Assembly (NCBI GenBank): GCA_000827495.1
Contig: KN817616.1
Coordinates: forward strand, 1-64,000
Length of the DNA: 64,000 bases
Direction of reading: 5' to 3'
Source: Hypholoma sublateritium FD-334 SS-4
Taxonomy: Eukaryota; Basidiomycota; Agaricomycetes; Agaricales; Strophariaceae
Each line of letters opens with the position of its first letter. Positions within the stretch are counted from its first letter, which is position 1. The notes beneath the pieces are model-generated. The model saw only the letters and a program-made list of their open reading frames with translations. It did not search any database and was not told the DNA's origin. A program made the translations under genes and the position numbers. Shown piece after piece: positions 11,019-21,793 of the stretch.

Positions 11019-12155
11019 AGTGGCCTAGACGACTGGATATGTTCGAGACGCTGGATATTCTCTGCCTATTGATTTTCTTGGGGAAACACTTCTCTTTATA
11101 CTGCATTTTCCCTTCATACTCCGGGGGACATGAACCGAGTCTAATCTGTGCATGGTTTGAAATCACTGATAAAGAGAAGCCCCGCCGATTGAATGAAAAT
11201 GACAGAAGCAGTGTGGACCGGACCTACCATTCCAGCATCTTATTGGATAGCCGTGCAGTGGATGTGCGCCCCTACTCTAGGAGAGGCCACCGGGAAGCTC
11301 ATTGCTGCGTGGCTGCTACGGGTTCAACATGAGGGACGATCTCGTTTTAGGTGCTAATTTTCACAGTCTGATTAGTCTCCTACCAGCTCATGTGCCCCGA
11401 GAACCATCCTGGTCTTAAAATACTCACATCTAGGCATGATATATGGCATGTAGAGACGGAATCAATTAGATAGAGATGTTGTAGTGTCATACGTTGTTTG
11501 TTTATGGCCGCCATATTCTTCGACGTCGTTGATCTTAGTGTAGGGTAGACAAACTGTAGCTTAAACGTCAGAATAACAGTTATTTTACAGCAATCAAAGG
11601 ATGTGTTCATACTGAAGATGTCACGGAAAAGTCGACTTTTGTTTGCCTTCAATTTCCGAAAGCATTGCCCAATCGATTTCCGGCCAACCCAGTTCTAAAA
11701 ATAACCAAGCTTGGCGCCTCTTGGCCTGCTTGGCGCTAAATCAGTGGAGGCGTGAGGAAGTGTAAGGATAGGCGAGGACCGGTTATGTCATCTAATTCAT
11801 CGCGTGCACGCAGTGTAGTGCAAGTGACCAGCATCTACATAGAGAATTGTGAGCTGACGAATGCTTGCCCGCTGACTGTCTAGCTTCTGGTACCAGATGG
11901 CCAACAAATGGCGGTCTCGATCGCCGGATGACGGTAAAGCGCAATCCACGCGGAATGGTGGGAGAATCACCAACACCCATACATATCCCAAGTGATCGCT
12001 GCTTAGTATTGAGTTCTAACGGGATGGCATGAAACTCGGACAGTACCATCATCCGCTCGAACATTAGGTACGCCTCTAGGCAACCAACTTTATACACGCG
12101 CATCGTTATATATGTATACAAAAAATACAGAAAAATGCAACATAACTTCTGCTGA
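11019..12155. other. Intergenic between fungalysin 1 promoter and EXO70 3' end
   Basis: Nothing coding is recognised. The fungalysin promoter occupies the left part (TATA at 11094-11100). The rest is AT-rich with no clear repeats. Confidence 0.4.
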
Positions 12156-14454
12156 TCATCGAAACAAGCTCCTCAGTTCGGATTCTACGTCGTCTGGCGT
12201 GCGCTTGATGTCTAAAAAATATGAATAAGACAGACGCCAAAGTAATTTAGTGGGACAGAGACGCACACTTCTGCGGATCTGATCAGGTAAGCGAGACACG
12301 TTTAGTCAATGCGCAGGAAAGAAAGAAATGGGAACTAGGACGCACTTTTGCTGAGTTCCTTGTCCTTTTGCTTTTGAGCGAACCTTTGGAAAGCAGGCAC
12401 GACGAGCATGACAATTTCTTCTACAATATCCGCGCGTCCTTTCGCGTCCTCATCAAGAACCGGTGCAAACTTGTGTCTCTCCACGATCTCGTCGAACAAG
12501 TCGAAGAAGCGCGTAAATTTCTCCTTCGCCGCTGCTTTATTGGATTTGTCCTTTGGATCCTCTGTGATGGCCTGCATCAACGGCGAGAAATTCAGGTCAA
12601 AGTAGCCCGCCTTGGCCGTGCGGTACGCAGAATTGAGCGAGTCCGAGGTTTGCGGGGACAGCATGGCGAAGATTGCGTCATCCCGCTGGATCAGCAGGTG
12701 TTGACGCAGGTACGATATGTTGTTCAGCAAAAATACGGAGTTGAATGGCGGACGGCGGGCTGTCTTCGAGATCGTCGTCAAGCTGTTAATTGCTGTAGTC
12801 ACAACATCATCTACGAATTACGCGTTCAGCCTATCGGTATGCAAGGGAGATACCAACACTTACGAACGAAATGCTCGGTGATGCTGCTGTCATCGTCTTC
12901 TTTGTTTCCTTTTCCCACCTGCACGCCCTCGCCCATCTTCCAATTCCCGTCCCCTAGGGCATATAAGGCCGATTCTACCGCGCTTTGCACTATGGGTATC
13001 TTTTCTATGTATGCAATTGTCTGAAGATTGGTTAGTAAATGGTGTAGTCAATCGAGTGAGAATACATGCCATAGTGGTGAATTCCATCAATTTGACGTTG
13101 GTGTCCAAACCCCTCGTAAGTGCACCCATCTTGATGTCCGCCAGGAACTCGGGAAAGCTGCGCAAGCATAGCCCGCGCAAACTCTGAAGGCCATCCTTCG
13201 GTTCGTTTTTCTCTGACTTGTGGTCTGAACCCCGTCGAGAGAGGATGTCATCCCAATGACGTTGCAGGGACAGGAGGCCTTCGTATGCGGATAAAGCTAA
13301 GAAATTGTACTTGTGCAGTGACTTCTTGATGAGCGTAATGACTTGGGTGAGGATTTGGTGGAAAAGAGACAGGATGGGCGTCATCAAGGTGCCGTATGCG
13401 GACGCAACCATTTGGGAGCTTGAAAGCGGACTGAGTTCAAGAAGCAGCTTGTACTCTTCCTCGGCCGTCCCCAACATCAACTCTACCCATTCCCGGAACT
13501 CGCGGCCTGTTTCCAGTGGATCAACACTCTCCGCGCGTGCAACCAATCGCTTGCCTTGTCCTTCTAGACATTTAACACTCCAGTTTCCTCGCATATCCGC
13601 GTACCCCCTCTGTGCATCTTTGAGAGTCGAAAGGATAGCCGGTGCCGCGGGGTGTGACGGATGTGTCGCGGGGAGTGGGAGTGTCCGAAGGAATTGAACG
13701 ACAGGCGACAGCGTCGGAAGGAGGGATGATGGGAAGGAACTGATCATGAATCCCGATCCAGGCGCAGGCGTTGTCCCCGATGACCCCTCTGCGACGACTT
13801 TGGTATAGAGCTGGGTCAATTTCTTGGCCCCCGTCTCTACTAAACGGGCCTGGAAGTGGAATCAGATGAATTCGACATGTCAGTTGCAAAACACCTACAA
13901 CTTGCACAAGGTCAGTGTCAGAGGCATTGAACGCGATGCTGCTGTTGAGACGTTCTAGGGCATCCTTATATACACCAATTTGTCCCGGCTGGGGACTGGA
14001 TCAAGGTCAGGGTTCGTCGAGCAACAGTGACAGCGCGTATGCTCACCCCCTCAAAATCAACGACTCATCTGCGGCAATATCCTGCTGATTACTTGACAGG
14101 TCTTCGATTCTCGCCAACGTTTTGTCGATGTCTGTTCAGGTGTGAGCGATATCGCGCTTACAGACAGTACGACGCACTCACTGCCCCTTCGTCGGTTCAG
14201 GATTTGAGCCGTGGTGTGGAGTGGTAAAATAGACTTCTCAAGCTTTGCCAGTCGGGCATCGAAGCTGTCGAGAATGGCTGATTGAGTGAGTGCATTGCAG
14301 GAAGAACGATGCGTGTTCGCATACTGGTCATCCGTTTAGATATTTGTCGCGTCTTGTTCAGATTTTGCTGGAGCTAGGAGTTCTCAAGTAATCGGAAAAG
14401 CCAAGTATGCGATTATATTCCTACCAGCTCGATTTCAGCCGTCTCATCGTCCAT
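12156..14454 (-). CDS. EXO70: Exocyst subunit Exo70
   Basis: The minus-strand gene starts at ATG 14454 with MDDETAEIEL and an N-terminal coiled coil, and ends at TGA 12156-12158. Spliced segments include the block beginning LTQLYTKVVAEGSSGTTPAPG, a long helical core (FREWVELMLGTAEEEYKLLLEL), NNISYLRQHLL, and the closing NPQKYIKRTPDDVE with SLFR at the end, which is the typical Exo70 C-terminus. The small exon at the 3' end (ATCCGCAGAAGT) is needed to keep this ending in frame. Exo70 is a rod of helical repeats that binds PI(4,5)P2 and Rho GTPases and helps tether secretory vesicles at growing hyphal tips. It is a housekeeping gene with no sign of damage. Confidence 0.93.
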
Positions 14455-14739
14455 TTTGCCGTTCAAGGCACTAGGTAAGTCACGGTAGCAAGAAGAGAGG
14501 GGTTTCATGATGGCGGTTGCCGACCGCTTTCACGGCCCGAAATTCAGATGACTAATCACAAGTTTCTCGTTGCCACCAGTTGTCACCTTGTCCTCAACGC
14601 CAACCATTTCTTGCACCCAATTTATGTTTATGTCGCTGAAACGTAGACTCTTATCCAACCCAGCTTTTGATTTAAGAAAATAAATAATACGAAATCAAAG
14701 CTCTCAACCTCCGTCATCATACAAAATCGAACTCGCCGA

Positions 14740-15385
14740 TCAAAATTTCCCCAAACCCAACGTCACAGTTACTCTTTCGTGGAGGAACTTGGTATGACGA
14801 CCGAATTCATAATAATCCACCTTCAAGCTCTTCAGTAATTCCTTGAATATCGCCAAACATTCTGTCTGGCTCTCTAAGCTTCGGACACCGTCATCGACCA
14901 GCCACTCTGCGACGGGGTCTAAGAGAACGACGATAGATTCGGGGGACTGATATTTTTCGAGGACCCGTTGAAAATGATCGGACGCCGTGAGGAATGCTTT
15001 TCTGGCATTAGCTTCTTCCTGGGTCTTGGAGGTGAGTAATGCGTAGACAATTGGGTCCATTGCTGATCTATCAAACAGACGAATTGGCTCTTCGAGTCCG
15101 TCGAGCTCTTCCTCTCGGTGAAAGTATGCATCCATGATGTCTTGTTGCATCTGCACCGACGCAATGGTATCGCGCGAGTATCCTTTGTCCTTCATGACTT
15201 GCCTTGCGACCTCTGTCACGTATGCTGTCTTTGGTATGCCCAGCTTCTGCGCGAGAGCATTACACAGTGTCGTTTTGCCCGTGGACTGATTTTTCCATCG
15301 TAAATTATCACAGTGTTGTGGAGGCTGCACTTACAGATGGGCCTACTACATAAATTGAAACCTTGCGCGGTGACTTGGGAAGCAT
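14740..15385 (-). CDS. NadR-like P-loop kinase (AAA_28 family)
   Basis: Two exons (15335-15385 and 14740-15285) join to 198 residues. The N-terminus is MLPKSPRKVSIYVVGPS followed by STGKTTLCNAL, giving a Walker A loop (GPSSTGKTT) split by the intron. VTEVARQVMKDKG and RLFDRSAMDPIVYAL follow, the pattern of the family that includes the bacterial ribosylnicotinamide-kinase domain of NadR and animal TTD14. A short helical C-terminus ends the protein. The role in fungi is not known to me; a nucleoside or nicotinamide riboside kinase is the simplest guess. It is transcribed away from the RdRP-helicase gene, with 296 bp between the two starts. Confidence 0.85.
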
Positions 15386-15681
15386 GTTGGAATCTGGATG
15401 CTAGGTAGACGAGGATGCTACCGCGCACGTCAGCACTTCCTTTTATCTGGGTTGCTGAGTTAAAGTTTAACCTATTTTCCCCCCAAATAGCTTCTATCGC
15501 CCTCCTGAAAACGATTTTCAGCCAATCGCAGAAGCCCTCTTTGTAAAGTTACCGTTAAACTTCAAGTCATGCGACCACTCACGCCATTTGCCTTCCCATG
15601 ACTCACACGATGGGCGCTTAAATTCATCGATATGTGCCATGCCCACCCCTGGCCTCTGCCACGTACTCCTCTTCTTCGCCG
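15386..15681. promoter_or_regulatory. Divergent promoter of the kinase and the RdRP-helicase gene
   Basis: The 296-bp gap between two outward-facing start codons contains a CCAAT box at 15522-15526 (GCCAATCGC). CCAAT is the target of the HAP complex, one subunit of which (HAP3) is encoded at 25.0-25.6 kb. No TATA box is evident. The shortness of the gap limits how far the RdRP N-terminus could extend. Confidence 0.5.
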
Positions 15682-18600
15682 ATGAGAGAGATCAGACTTC
15701 GTGTACCGGCAGTGGAGGACACCACTTGGGAATTCAACTTCTCCACCTCGACGCTGACCCAGCCTCGGGCAAGACCTAATGTAACCTTTGGAAAAATCAT
15801 CTCTCTCTCCGTCGAGGGCATGATTCTGCGGATGGCCGAATTCCCTTCCAACCGGGTGCTCAACGCCGATGATCCAAGCAAATTCGTCCTCCTCTCCATC
15901 GACCGAAGGTTCCGGTTCCCAGAGCAGCCCGTGCGAGTTGCCGTCGAATATCTCCTTCGTATGTTCAAGAGTGGTGTCCGATTGAACGGAATTCAATATC
16001 GATTCTACGGCCATAGCAACAGCCAGTTGGTGCGTTTAAGACTATCATGGAGTCCATAAAGAGAATAATTGTTTTGCTCAGAGGGGCCGATCCTGCTTCC
16101 TTCGCGAGGCGAGTACAGACGCTGAACTAGATGAGCGCATCTATCGAATGGGGGATTTTCAGAGAATCATGAATGTTGCTAAACGTTAGCTGTATTAATT
16201 TATCTCTCTGTGCCATTTTCTCATCACTCAAACAGGCGCGAAGCGAATCGGACTTCTGTTCTCTTCTGCGCAGATCGACTACAATCTCGACCCCAGATTC
16301 ATTGCCGACATAGCAGACATCACTTCAGGCGATGAACTTTTCTCTGACGGATGTGGCCTCATCTCAAAGAGGCTGGCAATCGCCGTGAGCAAAGCGAAGA
16401 GGATAATCTTTCGCGGGACAAGGTACACCCCTACCGTGTTCCAAATCAGGTACTTGTATTCAGTTTAATACCACTAAGATACGCTCAATATGATCAGATA
16501 TCTTGGCTATAAGGGCGTACTCATGCTCCACCCCCCTTTGGACCAACCAGGCCAACCACTTGCTCAGTTTCGGAAAAGTATGAAAAAATTCAACACCACT
16601 GCCGACCGTACCTTTTCTGTTGTGGGCCACTCAAAGCCATACTCATTTGGACGCCTCAACAACGACATCATAGTCCTTCTTTCCAGTTTGGGTGTATCGG
16701 ACGAGGCATTTCTCCTCAAGCAGCAACAATACTTTGATTGGATTCGGGACGCGTCGAAAGACCCCATCAAGGCAGTCGACTTCCTTTCCGCTCTGGATCA
16801 TTTCCCGCTTGCAGAGAAGGTGCTCTTGGACGGCATAGACAGCGATTCTGTGAAGCGTGAGATACGCAGGCTTCAAAACGCAGAAGTCAGCAGTGCACGA
16901 GCGGAGGGGACCGAGAAGTTCAAATCGCGCATCATCATCCATAAATCGCGGAGGCTCTATGGTGTCTGCGACCCATTCCAGGTGCTCCAGGAAGGCGAGG
17001 TACACATACGAATAACGGCCTCGCGAAAAGGGCCTGCGACTCCAATACATGGAGACGTCATTATTGTTCGTAATCCGTGTCTTCATCCTGGTAATTTCGC
17101 AAATCTGGCCCTCTGAATATGTACTCTAACAGCTGTTTTTCGTTCCAGGCGATATCTTGAAGCTGCGCGCAGTCCAACACCCTCACTTGTCGCATCTGGT
17201 AGACTGCCTCGTATTCGCTACCGTTGCACGTCCGGGACACAAAGCTGCCCCTTCCATGAGCAGTGGTGGGGATCTCGATGGTAAGGGGTGTCATCAATAT
17301 GCTACGCAGTAGCCCACAGCTCTCACTCGCCTACTCTTCCTTAGGTGACGAATTTTTTGTATGTTGGGATGGCGATATTGTTCCCAAGGTGGTTTCAGAG
17401 GTGAGAAGTGCGCGCACACACATATACAAATCTAATCTGCTCCTATCTCATAATATTTAATGTAATTACAGTCCTACGACTATCCTGGGAACAAGGAATT
17501 TACGCAAAAGGCAGTGACGCGGATGGATCTTGCGCAACATTTTGCATCATATAATGCGTGAGTTTACGACTCTTGACGTTCCTGTGAGATCGAAACGAAT
17601 TGTTTTTTTTCAGATCCGGAGTTGCCAGAGTATCAGCACTACATGCGAAGTGGGTACGAGTCAGTCCTCTGGGCGCCCTATGTGTCCAATGTCAAGAACT
17701 CAATGCACTTCATTCTCAATCTGTCGATGGCGCGAACATCAAAATACCGGATCGACTCGCTACTGTACCGGAGCCGAAAGAGGGCGCAACATTCATCCTG
17801 GATAAACTCCAAGAAGCCTCAGATACATTCACGAAGGAGTTCACAGAATCTGCCTCGCGCCGAGCAGATATATCCGCTCTTGGTCGGGACGAAGCTGAGA
17901 TCTTGGTAGGTCAGCTGCTTCGAAGTCATCAGACATCAGTCTCGGAATTTGAGCTGTTCAATCTGGCGTACCGACTGGCTACCAAGCATGGCATTGATAT
18001 CCGGCCATACCTTGCTCAAATCGATTTCTCTGCACTTACCACGGTTCAAAAGCACGTCATAAGTTCTACGCTCGAACTCTCCGATATTTCGTACCCTCAG
18101 ATTTGGAACTCCTTCGTTCGATCAGATATACTCACTGCGAGGGATTTGTATCAAAGAAATCTGGCTCAACCATTTTCTATTCAACGTTTGTATTCTTCGC
18201 GCACTAGCAGTCTGGCTACATTTTTCGAGTATCTCAAGATGGCCACTCAGGACTACACACGGAAGGTGGTCATCATACAGGTGTGCAGTGTTGAAGCTCG
18301 CTTTCTTTTCCAGTGACAAAACTGCTATTCTAGACGGATAAAAGATTTTCTGTAGGAATATTCATGAGGGGGACAATTCCATGGGAAGAAGATCCGGAAG
18401 TCAGTGAAAATGTCGTCGTCTGTTCTTTCTTACCTCAAACAGCTGCCACTATGGCCGCCCTTCGTCCATGCACGACCGGATATAGATTGCATTGCAGTGA
18501 TTACAGGCTGCAGCTGTATAACAAGCAGATCAGCGACACATTTATCTTTGTCAATCGATCCCCTTCAACGTTATCTAGTGAGGTGACAACCAGTATCGCC

Positions 18601-21570
18601 CTCCAGAAGATTTCAGGGACCGTTCAGAAGGTACGGTATCTGCCATGTGCCTAGCCAGCGTCTCTAATTTTCTTGCGTGACGATGCAGCAACTCGGCCGC
18701 GTCAATAAAACGCCAGTTCTTGCAATTGAGATACATGTCGTTTCAAACCGGGATCGTGTTGCGCATCAATTATTTGATTTATGGTTTGATCAGTGAGCGC
18801 GTCGTCTTTATATTTTGGGGATAGATCAATGTTAAGCTTTCTCCCGTATCCAGTGTCGCAACTGAAGAGCATGTACGGCGATTCCAACGCATTCCTCTGC
18901 CATATCATTTCAATACTATCGACGAAGTTGATTGGGATTCTGAGGAAGCTCAAGGTCTACAAGATGTATTCTATCGCAACATCCCTGGTTTCCAACTCTC
19001 GTCAATCAAACAAAAACACAATGAATCTTCCATGACAAAATGCCTGGAGAGGAAGACGGTGCCTGAAATCGAACGAATAATGACATTTGCAATCAAATAC
19101 CATGCAGAAGTCGAGATTTTTCTCGTTTTTGGCCATGTAATTCGACAACAACCACCTTCGCTCCAGTTTATTGTTGAATGGATCAGAAGATATCCACCTT
19201 TAACATTTGCCCTCCTGCGAGCGTATCCTCCAGATGTCGAACTCCAACTTGCACCCGAACTCGAGCCAATAGCTGATCACATTATCCGGAATATCATACG
19301 CTCGGCCAACGAAACGCGGATAGCGGCCTTGGTTGCATTGGAGAAAATAGCCAAGTCGATTGGCTGGCTGAAAACAGATATGTACATCGACTTGCTGATG
19401 TTTACGGCAACATCTGTTCGATCGAAACAACTCGTTCAAGAAGTTCTTTTGGTTTTGAATGACAGCCGCATTCAGTACTGCCCTGACTCGGATGCATCCG
19501 CCACGACGTACGCACGTAAACACGCTTTGGGCGTTGCCTTCGATCGAGCGGAGGAGGCAGCGGACGAATGCCCTTGCAACGATGATGGAAAACCGCGTAA
19601 AAAGCAGCGCATCGCCCCAAGTCACTCGAAGCTGACTTTTGGGCCGGACTACCTAGAAAATGGAGAAGTGATTGCAACTATACGAATTGATGCTCGTTCT
19701 TCCGTTCGCCTTCATTCCCACGTCCGTCTACAAGCTGCGTCCAAGGCCGAGAACCAGTGGATCGAAGCACCAATCATGGATGGGATAGTTGTTCAAGCGT
19801 TGAAAGGGGAATTAAAAATTGCATTGCATCACCCCGCCCCACCTGAGATGGAAAATATGGACTGGAACATATACGATGCCGGGACAACTGGTGAGCAATA
19901 TGTTACTCGTAAACAGTCTCCGCTCATCGTAATCATATAGCGACGAGCAACGCAATGATGGATGCCATTCAGCGGCTTCTACAGCAAAGACAAGAATGCT
20001 GCGCTTTCTATGGGCTAATTGTTGGTGACGGAGAGGCAGTGGTTGACGAGGAATTCGAGCCGTTAGATATTGAAATCGCGGATCCAGAAGGCCTGAACGA
20101 GAGTCAACTAACGGCGATGAGATCGTGGAGGTCTTCGCTTGCATTGATATGGGGTCCGCCAGGTGACTATTATTCTACAGATATTTCTAGCAAATCGTCT
20201 GACTTTCAATACAGGAACTGGCAAAACTACTGTCATTGTGCAGATTCTTCGAGACATCATCAAACATTACGCAAAGCCCCCAAAGATACTCATGACGGCC
20301 TCAACGCATAATGGTACGTAGCCATATAATTGTTATGACGCGTGGCCTTCGAACTCGAGAATTTCTTTCGCAGCCGTGGATAATGTTTTAGAACGCTTTA
20401 TCGCAATCAACGAGGCAGAAAACCTCCTCACAGAAGAACAGATACTTAGAGTAGCAACTGACCAATCGAAGGTCAATACGTCGCTCCGGGATTTTACTGT
20501 CAATGCTCGTGTTGGTGGAGATATGAATGAGAACAACAAACTCTTTAAACAAGCTCAAGAGCGCGTCGAAAGAGCCGTCATTGTATTCACTACATGTGCC
20601 GGTGGGTACAAGATGGAAATGTGTCTATCCTGAGAATCTTATTGTCCCTTTACCATCAGGCGCCGGGCTGGGGATATTGCGCAAACCAGATTTCGACATC
20701 GCCTTGATTGACGAAGCATCTCAGATCACGGAGCCATGTGCTCTTATTCCCCTTGTAAAAGGCATAAAGCGAGCCATAGTTGTGGGTGACCAGTAAGTCA
20801 ATCTTTGTTGTTTCGAACCACCGTTAAATGCTTTATACAGTGTGCAGCTGCGCCCAACGGTTCGGAACATGGGGAAAGTGCTGCAATATGATGTCTCCTT
20901 GTTGGAGAGACTCTATGTTAATTCTGAAATGAGGGCGAGGCTCTCTAAGACGATGCTTGATGTTCAGTATCGTTCACCGAGGGAGCTTAACATTTTCCCG
21001 TCGGACGAATTCTACGAGGGGCGCTTGAGAACGCATGAGGGCAATGCTCAAGTCTCGAGTTTTCTCTTGCTATCGCAATTTCCGTGGCCAACCCGTGACG
21101 GAATGATAATACCTACAGCTTTCATTCAATGTGGCGACGAGGAGGATATGGGTGGGCGATCCAAGAGCAATGAAGGGCAAGTGGAGGTCATTCATCGCTT
21201 CATCCCTCTCATCGCGGCACAGAGGCCAAACACAGCACCCGACCCCAGGATCGAAAACCTGAAAATTACCGTTTTGTCGCCATACACCAAACAGATACAG
21301 TTGCTCCGCCATAAATTGCCGCCGTCCATCACCTGCTCTACTGTCGACTCATTCCAGGGGCGAGAGAGCGACATAATCGTGTTTTCCACTGTACGCTGCA
21401 ACGTGGAAGGTGATATTGGGTTTCTGGATGACCCCAGACGCCTGAACGTGATGTGGACGCGGGCTCGCCTTGGGCTGATCCTCGTTGGCGATTCGAGGAC
21501 GTTGAACACCAACGCTCAATGGAAGCGTGCACTGGACACATGTACATCGGTAATGCTGCCCACGCCGTAG
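15682..21570 (+). CDS. RNA-dependent RNA polymerase fused to Upf1-like SF1 helicase
   Basis: Sixteen exons join without a stop to 1682 residues: 15682-16029, 16082-16184, 16236-16449, 16498-17090, 17149-17280, 17345-17400, 17472-17557, 17614-18280, 18334-18630, 18689-18792, 18854-19890, 19941-20162, 20215-20313, 20374-20601, 20660-20792, 20841-21570. Residues ~60-570 are a cellular (QDE-1/RDR) RNA polymerase: GIQYRFYGHSNSQL, FSDGCGLIS, FRGTRYTPTVFQIR, GRKGPATP-like SRKGPATP, and the catalytic DLDGDE at ~461-466. The middle (~570-1230) has no domain I can name. Residues ~1240-1680 are an SF1B helicase: GPPGTGKTT at 1284, DEAS at 1413, VVGDHVQLRP, STVDSFQGRESDI and NVMWTRAR. The polymerase makes dsRNA for RNA silencing, and the helicase would clear or unwind the template. 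In S. pombe these are separate proteins, Rdp1 and Hrr1, in one complex. The long N-terminal arm of many fungal RdRPs is missing. Introns cut both DLDG|DE and the Walker A loop. Confidence 0.9.
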
Positions 21571-21793
21571 GGTGCTTACTGCAAGTACGTCTACTGTTAG
21601 ATTACTATTGTTGATCCAAATGTTAGCTCCCGAGTGAGATGAGATAGATTATATTGCCTGATGGTGGTGATACAGAATGTAGACAGAATGCAAGATTCGC
21701 TGAAGGTAACGAGTGTACTTGTATATGTAGAGGTGCCAGTGGAAGCGGTATCTAGTCTAGAGGACAGATCAGCCGACAGCCGGTGTTTAGCGC

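Noticed and set aside
15634..15681. Upstream GTG as start of the RdRP gene
   Set aside because: Nuclear fungal genes start with ATG. The first in-frame ATG is 15682, and the extra residues are low complexity.
17557..17614. Possible gene break after DLDGDE, separating two genes
   Set aside because: The intron at 17558-17613 restores ASYNA-SGVARVSALHAKW, which is continuous in RdRP families, and all later junctions keep phase.
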